A stretch of DNA of 64,000 nucleotides from Dendrolimus kikuchii (GCA_019925095.2 CM034413.1:935001-999000); one strand, 5' to 3'; positions 9,888-19,907 are shown, counted from the stretch's first letter. Program-made: numbers and translations. Notes: generated from the letters alone by a model not told the origin.

Positions 9888-10690
9888 ATTTAGTTTAATA
9901 AAACTACGTTTTAACGGTTTTAAGCGCGGTAATTTTATTTGATTTTGGTTTTTCCGACGTTTCGGCCACTTTTCAGTGGCCGTGATCACGGAAGACAAAG
10001 ATGTCAAGTGTCAACGAGTATTGTTAAAGTTTTATTTAGCCTACCGCCAACTTATTAATTTTAATTTTGTTTATGGTTATTATTTACTCTATGGGAGCCT
10101 AATCTAATTTACTACCGCTTCGCAACATGTTATGGCTTGACGAGAAGAAGCGGCGCAAGAAACTCTTCAGCAAACATGCCTAGCTCTAATAATTTTATAT
10201 AATATTAAAATGGGTGGAAGGAAAAATAAAAGTAATTATCAGTCAAGTTGGTTTGTGTTCCGCTGTACGCAGAAAGAGCTCAGTGTCTTGAGGTCTGGCA
10301 GCTGGTTTTTGCTGGGTTTGGGTCTTAATAGTTTTGATGATTGGATCCCAAACAGGTGGTACTTGCCAACCATCTTCTCTATTGAAATTTGGGTGTTTTT
10401 TTATTTCAATACCCTCACGCATCATTCTAGGTATGAAACGATTCTCTTTCGTGAGGATTTGTGGGTTATCGAATCTGATGTAGTGGTTGGGTTTCTCCAG
10501 CGTGTGTTCACTGATCGCAGACTTCGTAGACCTTGTGTGTTTCATGTCAGCAATGTGTTCTTTTACTCGTGTTTTTATGCTCCTCTTTGTTTGCCCAATG
10601 TATGAAAAATTACCGCGCTTAAAACCGTTAAAACGTAGTTTTATTATATATACAAGTCGCGAAAACTTAAGAAAATATTATAATAAAAGT
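9888..10690 (-). mobile_element. Penelope-like element copy A, foldback form
   Basis: A 40-bp sequence containing aactacgttttaacgg and aagcgcggtaattt bounds the copy in inverted orientation (about 9897-9942 and 10602-10648). Sense is minus: the right arm joins directly to coding, followed by a 3' UTR with the ggccact-gaaa-agtggcc hairpin near 9970. 5' truncated, inserted into the hAT element. Confidence 0.8.
10243..10648 (-). pseudogene. Penelope-like GIY-YIG endonuclease domain, N-truncated
   Basis: The minus frame runs from the inverted arm into RGNFSYIGQTKRSIKTRV, then HIADMKHTRSTKSAISEHT and MMREGIEIKKHPNFNREDGW, to a stop at 10243. This is the nuclease domain found at the C-terminus of Penelope-like reverse transcriptases, which cuts target DNA for priming. 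The YIG half and the Arg and Glu-containing parts are present, but the GIY half and the whole reverse transcriptase are missing, replaced by inverted terminal sequence. The first ATG in frame is at 10545. No internal stop. Confidence 0.8.
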
Positions 10691-10789
10691 TTACTAAACA
10701 AGCAGACTTGGTTCCCAATTTTTTTTAAATTGTTCTAAAGTACATATTTGGCTCTTTGGCTAATAAGTTTTCTGACCACTGGCCTCGGG

Positions 10790-11067
10790 CCTCAAAAAAC
10801 CACGATCCATCCCTGTTAGCGACAGAGCACGGTCTAACACAAATCAAGACTGATGAGTCTAGAAATACATTGAACAAATTCAATTAAGACGAAGGTACAG
10901 TCGGGCACAACAATGGGTTTTATTGCGGGACGTTACGCGCAGCTGAATTTGTGTCCGCCGCGGCGCGTCTCCTAAAATCACGAATAAAAATTGCGTTTGG
11001 CGATAACGTGGGGCGCGCCGTCGAAGGCGGACACGGTAGGGTTGGCCTAATAATTTACTGGTTTTTT
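10790..11067. other. GC-rich stretch with a 9-bp inverted repeat, unrecognised
   Basis: gtgtccgcc at about 10950 and ggcggacac at about 11026 are exact inverses around a GC-rich core. A short open frame from 10951 has no recognised domain. Confidence 0.4.
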
Positions 11068-11115
11068 ATATTTAACCGACTTCAAAAGAAGGAGGAGGTT
11101 CTCAATTGGTCGTGT
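11068..11115 (+). repeat. ACC repeat fragment
   Basis: Begins aaccgacttcaaaagaagg, the family's typical end. Confidence 0.5.
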
Positions 11116-11503
11116 AAATGTTTTGTGTATTAGTGTGGAAGTGATACAGCAAAAGTCAACGTCGGGGAACTATTTATTTCGACTTCCAATCAAAGAATGG
11201 CAATCTAAAGTGTAATTAATGATAAGTTATGATTCTCGCACAATAATCGGCTACCATAAACAGCTACATGACATGTGCATCCGACCAAACTCGAGGTGAG
11301 GTTGATCTTTCTTCACTACACCCGTTCGCTTTTATATCCGATTCTTAAACGCAACTACTTGCATATATTACCATAAAAATTATTGACACTACTTGGGACA
11401 AATTTTGTTAACAATGTATTCAGCCGTGACTTTTTGAACAAATTTTGACAATTTGTTAGATTCATAACCGCTTAAAGATGGATAGATGAAAATGACTGGC
11501 AAA
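11116..11503. other. Nothing recognised
   Basis: No recognised family. Confidence 0.4.
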
Positions 11504-11675
11504 AAAAACCGACTTCAAAAGTAACTAAAAGCATGAAATAAATATTTTATACAACATTTTGAAGTCGGCACTAAGTAAAACATAAAAATTACAATAAATT
11601 TTACGTTATAGTCATTTTTGTAAAAAATATTTTTTATTTATTTTTTGGTTACTGTTTAAGTCGGTTTCTTTTTTG
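11504..11675. repeat. ACC-type repeat with internal inversion
   Basis: aaaccgacttcaaaag at the left, ttttgaagtcgg internally, and an aagtcggtttc end at the right: a smaller relative of the foldback at 17786-18011. Confidence 0.55.
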
Positions 11676-12014
11676 TAACAATTTTTTGCCAGAATATTTT
11701 TATGAAAAAAAATCACAGCGGAATTTAGCTTGAATAAAAACTTTTGATTATGAATTTATGCTTTTACAGTCTTAGTGATGCGATATATTTGAATGAAACT
11801 AGGCATTAGTGTCAGCCCTATGGCTAGGCCGTATCGTAGCCCATTCCACTGAGCGATAACACTTTTTCGCGTGATTGTACATGAAAAGGTTTAATGTATC
11901 GCGCGCTTTAAATTCGGTGACGGTTAAAACGATGCGTTGTTAAAAAAATATATATATAAATTCTTTTATCTTTGTCCTGTAATTGTACATATTACAATAG
12001 AGTAGACCATTGTG
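11676..12014. other. Nothing recognised
   Basis: AT-rich, no recognised family. Confidence 0.4.
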
Positions 12015-12022
12015 TTTGTACT

Positions 12023-12934
12023 TAGGGATGCAAACAAAACATCGATGTTTCCAAACATCGATGTATCGTTCATAAAAATCGACGTATTAACATCGATGTT
12101 GAAACCAAAACATCGACGATACATCGGTGTTCAAGAACGATGCTTTACGAACGACGATGTTTTATCATACATAGATATAACGCGCTATCTTGCGCTCTAT
12201 TTTTAATATTTTTTTTGTTATTGCCAGTAATAATTTATAATATTAAAGTTGATTATTATACCTATTTCTTTCATTTCTATTAAAAATAACCATTTTTCTT
12301 AGATGTACATTTATTTTAAATGGTGATAGGGATGTGTTAGTTTGTGCCCACGCTGTTGAATAGTAAGTACGGTAATGAATGTGGGTAAGGTAAAAGACAT
12401 ATAAATAGAATAAACATAGTATTTAGTAGGATGAGAGCATTGAGAAGTGGGTGTGGTATTTCTTTGAAATATGGAGTAACAGCGGCATAAAAGGATGATG
12501 TTAGTGAAAGCAAGAATTAAGAAAGGTGTGCTAAGGTGGTTTGGGCGATACACCGATGTTAAAAAAAAACGTGGTTTCATTTGCATCGCAGGAACAGGCG
12601 TCAAAAGCTTATGTAAATGGTGATAAAAAACATCGATATATCGTTCATAAACGTCGATATTTTTAACATCGATATCCTAATATCGACACACCTTCCATGA
12701 TCAAATTGATCGTGTACTAGCAGAAGGTGATGTCAGGAGCCTTAAGAACAGACGAGCTTGCATGACAAGAGTTATGAATGTCAAAGAGGCAAGTGAGGTG
12801 TGTAAGAATAAGCCTAAATGGCACTCTGTTGTTCGTGCCTACCCCGCGAGGGAACTGGCGTGAAGTTATGTATGTATGTATGTATGTATGATATCCTAAT
12901 ATCGATGTTTTTTATGAGCGATGTTGCATCCCTA
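12023..12934. mobile_element. hAT-like MITE with ATCGAT-rich ends
   Basis: Terminal tagggatgcaa and its inverse at 12924-12934; flanks tttgtact (12015-12022) and gttgtact (12935-12942) agree at 7 of 8 bases. Both subterminal regions are packed with aacatcgatgtt-like palindromes. The middle (12350-12560) includes a degenerate LINE C-terminus (RALRSGCGISL, then GVLRWFGRY). A LINE-T copy is nested near the right end. Confidence 0.7.
12686..12886 (+). mobile_element. LINE-T fragment nested in the hAT-like MITE
   Basis: About 200 bp, from cgacacaccttccatg to the tatg tail. The target duplication atatcctaatatcga flanks it (before 12686 and after 12887), and is MITE sequence. Confidence 0.85.
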
Positions 12935-12942
12935 GTTGTACT

Positions 12943-13315
12943 ATGATATTGAAGGGCAGTGATCCTACCGGTTGGAGGAGCGATTTGCTCCTCCGTCTCA
13001 AAGGAAGATCTTCCAGCGAGGGTATTGTTTCTTCTCGCAGGCCCAGACCGTCTATTATAGTTGAAAATTTGTATATATCCTTTGTATGTTTCGGGAAACG
13101 TTTGTGACATCAATTATTGCACAGCGCCATCTATTGGCTTGTAAGTGTTCCACTACAATATTTCAGCGAAAATGGGCCGATTATATTTTTTTTTTTCGTG
13201 TTCGTCTATCTGTGTATGTGATAGACGTTTTTTTGGAGTCTACGGAATTTTATATATAGATAATGAAATATTTCAAAAATTAGTAGCCTGAAAAAACTGA
13301 TTTTAATTTTATCTA
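12943..13315. other. Nothing recognised
   Basis: Contains an imperfect inverted pair ggaggagcga/tgctcctcc near 12980 and a T run at 13188. No gene. Confidence 0.4.
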
Positions 13316-13598
13316 TCTATTCTATACATGCTCGAACGGAGAAGGTTACAATTTCCTGAGGCTGAGCGAACTGTCGTTCGAGGCGTCAAAACAACCCACA
13401 GCCAGGTGGTAGGGTATTTGCGCACCTGGATTGCTACCACCCCTGGTCTAGAGTATGCCGCCATAACAACGTTGAGTTGTGTTCTGGCATGGCAAAGCGG
13501 CAGCACATTGATAGCACCTTTGGTGTTACGCCCACAGGTGATAGTAACCGCTTTCCATCAGCCTTCTCCCTATATACTCTACTCATACAAAAAAAAAT
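13316..13598 (+). mobile_element. SINE-A copy, old and nearly full length
   Basis: Diverged from the common copies but collinear from gaacggagaagg through ccaggtggtagg to the tail acaaaaaaaaa. Confidence 0.75.
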
Positions 13599-14046
13599 AA
13601 TTAAGCACTCGTAGTAAATAATCGCAAAACCAAATAATTATATTAAGTCCGCGGTTGTAAACAAGTTCCAGATGGCGTTCGTGTCACGCGAGTCCCAAAA
13701 AGAGCTCATCCCAAAAACTAATCTAAAACTAGTGTGACCTCGCGTTATTCAACGTAACGGGACAGTCCCGCGGGAGTTCTCTTCACAAATTCAGGTACGT
13801 TACGCTCCGGAACTTTGATATACGCGCGAGCACCGGAGGCTACAAATCACTACACCCTTTATAGGCTACACAGTGATTTATGGACACCCTACTGCGTACA
13901 GTCCTGAGCTAAATTGTTATGGGGACGGCTTAAATTCGGGTCTTGACTGCTTTACTGTACATGACAGCTACGTTAAATTTAAATATTCAATTAGATAGAT
14001 ACTTCAAAGACGACCAATGTGTGGGACTAGCTAATCTGTCTTTAAG
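13599..14046. other. Nothing recognised
   Basis: Moderate GC and no long ORF. Unclassified. Confidence 0.4.
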
Positions 14047-14345
14047 CAATTTCCAAAAGCGGGAGATTCTCAAATCGACTGCTTTTCGTGTTTGTTACGC
14101 GATTTCTCCGTCAATTGTAGACCGATTTTCAATTATTTTTCTTTATTCGAAAGAGTATACTCTTGAAATGGTCCCATTGTTACCAAGTTAGGATCTGATG
14201 AGGGTTTCTAGGGAAATCGAGAACAAACCTTGTTGAAGAGCGCCGAGTGCCTACACTATTGGAAAGGAAAAACTTGTATACGCGTGACATTTGTATAATT
14301 TCTACAGGCGCTTAAAATATTACTTCTAAAGTTATTTGGTTGCGC
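14047..14345 (+). repeat. ACC repeat copy
   Basis: Shares ctccgtcaattgt.gaccgattttca, ttattcgaaagagtatactc and ttctacaggc with copies at 16205, 21660 and 60014. Termini are incomplete and the class is unknown. Confidence 0.6.
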
Positions 14346-14677
14346 CGAGGAACACCTCGATATAAATTCTTCCTTCTAATCCTCGCCATCAAGAAAAGAA
14401 TAAAGTTTTAAATAAAGAATGCGCAAAAGAAGACACATTCAGTGTGTCAGTGCTGTCTGCTGTGCTGTGAATAACACAATAAAAAGAATATACTGTTGTA
14501 ACCTAATTTAATGCTCATAAGCCATGTCCTAGCGAGTGAGTGAACCCCCGGGGGACGATTGGAGTGGTGGGCTGGTGGCGAGGTAAGTTACTCTTCCCTT
14601 GCTTCTTCTTCCACGTCTCTTTGCCTTCTCCCGGCCATCGCGTCGCGCCTGCATTATTCAAGCAACTAAAAAGTAGT
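14346..14677. other. Nothing recognised
   Basis: No recognised family. Confidence 0.4.
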
Positions 14678-14681
14678 ATAT

Positions 14682-15132
14682 TGTTACGACCTACACGCCG
14701 ACAAACCTGCATATCATAAAAGCACACTTTATTACCTTTCCGCATTTGGACTTCTTTTGTTTACTTTGTGTTTAAATTTTTTGTTTGTAAAACAGCCCAT
14801 TGTGTATTGTAATCTTTTATGGCAGTCATTAGCCAGGTGTATCGAACTGATTCTAGGGAATTCGGTCCACGCGATCGGGCAGACGTATATCGGTGCAGTA
14901 TAAAGCAATGGCCCAATGGAGAGTCGAGCGAAAACCACGTTCAAAGCGAGACTTATGTACATTCGGTAAACCATTTAGTGACGGACTTTGCGCGTGTTAT
15001 TGATTCGTGATTTACGTTTGGACTGGTTGTGTTCAGTTATATTTATACCTGTGTTATACGTGTTTGTGTAGTTCTAATAAATTCTATAGTAATTCCAACG
15101 GCATTTTAATTCGACTCCTGCAACTCGTAACA
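14682..15132 (+). mobile_element. LTR-AT solo LTR
   Basis: 451 bp, begins TGTTACGACC and ends CTCGTAACA, so the last 8 bases invert the first 8. ATAT sits on both sides (14678-14681, 15133-15136). A TATA-like gtataaag lies near 14899 and an AATAAA-type signal near 15077. No internal region remains. The ATAT target suggests a Ty3/gypsy (errantivirus-like) element; this is inference. Confidence 0.75.
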
Positions 15133-15136
15133 ATAT

Positions 15137-16012
15137 ATAATTTTTTCAACAAAAACAAATCCGATTTCTAACTAAAAAGCAATAATAATAGTTTTTACAA
15201 CATCTTGAAGCCAGTGCATTTTGCAGTTTTGTAAGACGTCGCGCTTGACGTCAATTAACTTGTCTAGTATAGAATGTAGACGAGAAGAATTGACGCGCGC
15301 GTAGACATTTCCAAAGTGAGCATAAGGCATAGCGTCAATCAAACGCCGAACGCGACGTTCGATGTCGATCGATACTAGACGCTGCGTTCAGCATCTGTGA
15401 CAGAATAAAATCTTGACTATCACCAATGTAAAGGCTTCAAGACATTCACTGATACGCTAAGATCAGATCAACTACGTTCTAAGTCTCACGCTCTTCCTGC
15501 CATAAGCGTGGGGCACATGGGAGGAGGGTGGTTTTAGTGGAGTATTGAGTACTCGAGTCTCCACACAAGCCGGTCGATTAGTGTTTGGATTACCCCCTTG
15601 CAAAGGACCCGGTACTGAGCGAAATGCATTTCCCCGCCTTAAAAAAAAAAATAACGGCTTCAAGACAGAACTATATTTGGGAACGAAATTTCTAAATTCT
15701 AAAACCTCTTCCAATATTGCAGAGAATCTTCAGCACATACAATAACAATATCACCCGACTGCGCGAATGTGGGTAATGTTATTTGAGTTTTATTGCCCAA
15801 TTTCCATACAAGAATCTACTTTAACTCGATAAAAATAAAACCTAGAATCCTTGAACATTTTAGTTAGATAATGCAGAATTTCATTAAATTGGTTTTATTT
15901 CAATGAATATATAGAATATAATCGTCGTCTTAAGCGTGTAGAAACTTTCTTATTAAGGGTTCTGTAACCATTTTGACTAACATGGAATCGCTATGAAATT
16001 GTTATGTTCGTC
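15137..16012. other. Mostly unrecognised; ACC fragment at 15150-15235
   Basis: The ACC piece reads atttctaactaaaaagcaa to catcttgaagcc. The rest, including a moderately GC stretch at 15480-15640, shows no recognised gene or family. Confidence 0.4.
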
Positions 16013-16345
16013 TCTTTTTAACTGACTTCAAACAGACAGACAAAGACTCTGAAGCTGATCCCAGACACCCAGACTATAGTAAATAACGGAGAAAATCCAT
16101 TTCCAAAATTTACCATACTGGGAATTGAATCGGAGCCTCTGCGCTCCAGTGAGGTAAGTCGCCAAAGGCTTAGGCCCCTCAACTATGGAGGCCGTCAAAA
16201 AGAAAGAGATTCTAAACACGACTGCGCACTTTCTCCGTCAATTGTCAACCGATTTTCATTTCTTTTTATTCGAAAGATTATACTCCTGAGGTGGTCTAAT
16301 CTTCGCTAAGTCAGGATTTGGGTTTTTTTTTAACAAAAACAAAAT
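16013..16345 (+). repeat. ACC repeat copy interrupted by SINE-G
   Basis: Left piece aactgacttcaaa at 16019-16031; right piece 16200-16345 with ctccgtcaattgtcaaccg and attcgaaagattatactcc. The SINE-G copy sits between them. Confidence 0.6.
16032..16200 (-). mobile_element. SINE-G copy
   Basis: Reverse complement of the family seen at 60262-60470: ctgatcccagacacccagac, then ttaccatactgggaattg (B-box-like region, mutated), then ggcttaggcccctcaac. Confidence 0.7.
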
Positions 16346-16925
16346 CGAATTCAAATTAAAAAGCAAACAATGAATAGTTAATAAAACTACGTTTTAACGG
16401 TTTTAAGCGCGGTAATTTTATTTGATTGTGTGGCTTGAAGAGAAGAAAATTATATATTTTATTATATAAAATTATTAGAGCTAGGCATGTTTGCTGAAGA
16501 GTTTCTTGCGCCGCTTCTTTTCTTCAAGCCATAACATGTTGCGAAGCGGTGGTAAATTAGATTAGGCTCCCATAGAGTAAATAATAACCATAAACAAAAT
16601 TAAAATTAAATAATTAAAATTAACAAGTTGGCGGTAGGCTAAATAAAACTTTAACAATACTCGTTGACATTTGACATCTTTGTCTTCCGTGATCACGGTC
16701 ACTGAAAAGTGGCCGAAACCTCGGTAAAACCATAATCAAATAAAATTTACCGCGCTTAAAACCGTTAAAACGTAGTTTTATTATGTATACAAGTCGCGAA
16801 AACTTAAGAAAATATTACAATGAATAGTTGCTACAGCATATTGAGATCGGTGCCAGTTGAAACATTAAAAAATAACAACAAAATTTCATAATGCACGCAC
16901 TTCAAGATGTTGTAGAAAATACTAT
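16346..16925. repeat. ACC-type repeat interrupted by Penelope copy B
   Basis: Left piece ends caaacaatgaatagtt; right piece resumes aatgaatagttgctac at 16819 and runs to catcttgaagtgcgtg-like sequence near 16905 in reverse complement. Confidence 0.55.
16380..16818 (+). mobile_element. Penelope-like element copy B, foldback form
   Basis: Inverted arms with aactacgttttaacgg at both ends, a target duplication AATGAATAGTT (16369-16379 and 16819-16829), and the hairpin ggtcact-gaaa-agtggcc near 16702. Only 3' UTR remains; no coding. Confidence 0.8.
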
Positions 16926-16977
16926 TTTTTTACTTACAAAATAACATTCTCGTAAATCTGTAAATAAAAAATTGACT

Positions 16978-17118
16978 CCAACTCGCTGTCGGTGAGAAGC
17001 ATGCATTGGAGGGCAATGCTGATACGTTGGCCCAGGTGCAAGCAGCCTTTTGGTCACGCGAGACCTCAATTAGACGCGTTGAGAGGTCTCGATAGAGGTG
17101 ATGAGCTTCAGGCCTTGT
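16978..17118 (-). pseudogene. Fragment of the PD-(D/E)xK-like LINE family (see 31844)
   Basis: The minus frame gives RPEAHHLYRDLSTRLIEV then SRDQKAACTWANVSAL, which aligns with the GPEAMSLYQNLSKRLID / GDQRAGAYLGQR part of the 31844-32389 protein. Very short and degenerate. Confidence 0.6.
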
Positions 17119-17436
17119 TATCTGTGCAGGAACGGAGAAAGAATACAATTTCCTGCGGCCGGGCGGCCTGTCGTTAGAGGCGAAAAAACAACCCACGGCC
17201 AGGTGGTGGTAGGGCATTTGCCCGACTGAATGGCTACCACCCTTCGTCTAAAGCATGTCGCCATAACAACCTTGAGGTGTGTTCCGGCATTAGTGACCAG
17301 GTTCCAGTCTCCTTTAAGAGAACAGCAGCGCATTTGTAGCACCTTTGGTGTTGCAAATGTCCATAGGCGATGGTAACCGCTTTCCATCAAGTGGGTCGTC
17401 TGCCTGTCTGCTGAACTCCTGCAATAAAAAAAAAAA
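17119..17436 (+). mobile_element. SINE-A copy, full length
   Basis: From tatctgtgcaggaacgg to ctcctgcaataaa plus A run. A useful reference copy for the long form of the family (about 318 bp). Confidence 0.85.
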
Positions 17437-17785
17437 GAGAAAGGCCCAACGGCCCCAGGGTCTCGACCCCAAAAGCCAGAAATACCCATTACCAGTGGAG
17501 ACATATTTGCGACATTTCAGGGCCTCCTGATGTGCTATTTTTTTTTTTAAATCTGTTTTGTTTTTGTCAAAAAGAAATTATATTGAAACTGTTCTTATTT
17601 CAATATCGCGAAAGAATTCAGAGAACGGCAGATTATAAAAGAAAACATGCTTTAATCTCGTGGAGATGGGATTGAATTCAATTGAAACTTTATCGTGTGT
17701 GATTCTGAATTTTAAATGATGCAACGATTGTATTAGGCAGACTATAACACCATACATATTGAATGGTGTAACGTGCTTAATATAA
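17437..17785. other. Nothing recognised
   Basis: T run near 17535; otherwise no recognised family. Confidence 0.4.
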
Positions 17786-18011
17786 AACCGACTTCAAAAA
17801 CTAAAAAAGTATAAAATAAATTATTTCTAAAGCTATTATTATTAATATATATTATCTAAAACATCTTGAAGTCGGTGCAAAGTAAAACATAAAAATTACT
17901 ATATTTTGAAAATTACTAAACACCGACTTTAAGATTTTTCAGATAATATATATTAATAATAATAGCTTTAGAAATAAGTTATTTTATACTTTTCAGTTTT
18001 TGAAGTCGGTT
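17786..18011. repeat. Foldback ACC element with 92-bp arms
   Basis: Arms at 17786-17877 and 17921-18011 are near-perfect inverses, both starting with accgacttc at the outer ends, around a 43-bp AT-rich spacer. Confidence 0.8.
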
Positions 18012-18421
18012 TTTTTAAACGAAGTTTTTTTTTCGTTACTTTTTAGTTTCTAGCTATGTATGAGTAGACCTACGAAAGGTGCCGCGCTCCTTAAAAAATA
18101 TAGGTCCCAAGAAACGGGAACAAAAAAATGATCGTAAAATGAAAACTACTGGGCCAAACTATGTTAAATTTTTAGGGGACCAAATGGCAACTATTCCGCA
18201 TCAAACTAAACAAGAATCACGTAAATCGGATCATTAATCTCAGTGTAATCGGTGAACATACATAAAAAAAAGATCCCGACGAATGGAGAATCTCCTTCTT
18301 TTTTGAAGTCGGTTAAAAAGGGCGCGGGAGGCGACACTGCCGCTGTCTACCCCTCCCGCTCCTCATGCGCTACGTGGATACCGGCGTTTGGGCCGGCCGG
18401 CAGTCCTCTGTTACGACTTAC
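18012..18421. other. Unrecognised; GC-rich stretch at 18316-18420
   Basis: A short ACC end (ttttttgaagtcggtt) lies at 18299-18315, followed by a GC-rich block ending ctgttacgactta just before the tRNA-like sequence. The block could be the end of an LTR, but no repeat partner is present. Confidence 0.35.
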
Positions 18422-18493
18422 TGGCGCCCAACGTGGGGTCCGAACCCACGACCCTGAGATTAAGACTCTCATGCTCTACCGACTGAGCTAGCC
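18422..18493 (-). pseudogene. tRNA-Lys(CUU)-like sequence, defective
   Basis: The reverse complement reads as a tRNA-Lys from position 5 of the acceptor stem onward: D-arm ggctagctcagtcggtagag, anticodon loop with CTT, T-arm gtgggttcggaccccac, and a genomic CCA. Defects: the first four acceptor bases do not pair, the T-loop reads ttcggac where ttcgagc is expected (B box damaged), and the base before the anticodon loop is changed. The encoded CCA suggests origin from mature tRNA, or the tggcgcccaacgtgggg end served as an LTR-element primer site. Not a functional gene. Confidence 0.75.
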
Positions 18494-18501
18494 TACTTTT
18501 A

Positions 18502-19208
18502 GGGCCGCTTGCATAAGGTTGCTTAAATTTATTTAAGAAACACAAAACGTATTTAAAACCTTTAATACAATTAGCGTCTTGCACAACGCAAAATTTGCCG
18601 CTAAATATGTTTAAAAAACTGTCGATACATACATACATAACTTCACGCCAGTTCCCTTGCGGGGTAGGCACGAACCACAGAGCGCCATTCAGGCTTATTC
18701 TTACACACCTCATTTGCTTCTTTGACATTCATAGCTCTCGTCATGCACGCTCGTCTGTTCTTAAGGCTCCTGACATCACCTTCTGCTAGTACACGATCAA
18801 TTTGATCACCGGAGCAGTCCTTTCCTTACCTTCACCCCGACACTCTCTTTCAGACCAACTCACTCCGCAGATTTTGCGCAGTGTTCGCATCTCGACCGCG
18901 TTTACTCTACTTTCATGCTCTCTCTTCCATACCCAACTCTCGCTTCCATACGTGAGCGTAGGTACCAGCACCGCGTTGTGTATGGCAAGCTGGGCCTTCT
19001 GGCTGAGGTTCTTAGCGCCTAGAAGTTTACCTAACGCTCCATTCACACTATTCCCCAAATTCACTCTTCTTTCTATATCAGCGGTGTACCTTCCATCCCT
19101 GCTAAAAGCACATCCAAGATATGTCGATAAGTTTTGTGTAAAACGTATTTAGACAGTTTAATATGATTAACTAATTTTATTTAAAGGCGATCGTTATACA
19201 AGCGGCCC
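18502..19208. mobile_element. Harbinger-like MITE with nested LINE-T
   Basis: Ends gggccgcttgcataa and the inverse of gggccgcttgtataa, each flanked by TTA (18499-18501; 19209-19211). A 3-bp TTA duplication with G-rich ends fits PIF/Harbinger. Without the nested LINE-T the element would be about 200 bp. Confidence 0.65.
18628..19121 (-). mobile_element. LINE-T fragment with internal deletion
   Basis: Flanked by tgtcgata on both sides. The copy jumps from gatcaatttgatca (18807) directly to ccggagcag, losing about 130 bp of the family; a further loss lies near 18860. Confidence 0.8.
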
Positions 19209-19211
19209 TTA

Positions 19212-19847
19212 GTTTTTTTTGATATTTCAAATAGTTTTAAAAGTGGTATAGATTCGCGTTTGACAATGATTTCGCCCGATGTAGAACGGAGATATGGTCT
19301 AAGATAGAGGACGCTTACTTGAAATGTACCTCTTCATACGGGACTTAAAGACATGGTGGTGGTGCATGATGAAGGTGGACGCGAAGAGCTTTGTACGTAT
19401 AGTTGGAATATCCATCACATACCAGTGCTGAATGCCGGTGCGTCTGGTCGTCCGATGATGGAAGGGAGACTGCGGGATTGGGGGTCCAATTATACAATTA
19501 CTCTTAAAAATCACCGGATACATAGGTTTGTCTGATTACGGTATTCTGCCAATTCCAAAGACGCGAAATAAATGCCTAAAATGTTTTTAGCCCTTTTTTT
19601 TTAGCTAACGCAATTTCTGCTAATATTAATATCAATTTTTTTTACTATTATATCGCCGCGACGATATCGAAAAGATATTATAGATTTAGTAGAATACGAA
19701 TTTTGACACTATCGCAATGGAATAGCACGTGAAATATCATCGTCACACTAAGACACAACAGCAGAATTGGGCCCCAGATCGAAGCGCTCGGTTGCACTCT
19801 CCAAACTTTCAATCAAAGACTCAAGAAAAAGTTATATTGCCATAAGT
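19212..19847. other. Unrecognised; open frame 19353-19535
   Basis: The 60-codon plus-strand frame contains HIPVLNAGASGRPMMEG. It has no recognised domain and may be chance or an old element fragment. Confidence 0.35.
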
Positions 19848-19907
19848 CAGTGTTACCAGGTGCACGTTAATTACCGTAGAAGCACGGTATTTTTGGCTAA
19901 AACATGG

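Larger units (their letters stand above)
9673..10781 (+). mobile_element. hAT DNA transposon remnant with nested Penelope element
   Basis: The left end cagtggtcggcaaa and the right end tctgaccactg are inverted. The flanks gcctaggg (9665-9672) and gcctcggg (10782-10789) match at 7 of 8 bases, the duplication length expected for hAT. Most of the transposase is gone. The same right end occurs alone at 59579-59612. Confidence 0.8.

Noticed and set aside
9970..10000. Functional hammerhead ribozyme in Penelope 3' end
   Set aside because: The ctgatga box is not present as such; only a hairpin and gaaac..gtc remain, so it is listed as a question and not as a feature.
12012..12206. 64-codon frame over the ATCGAT repeats
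   Set aside because: Low-complexity repeat translated by chance at a MITE end.
18252..18491. 79-codon plus frame over the GC-rich block
   Set aside because: Its end reads antisense through the tRNA-Lys-like sequence.
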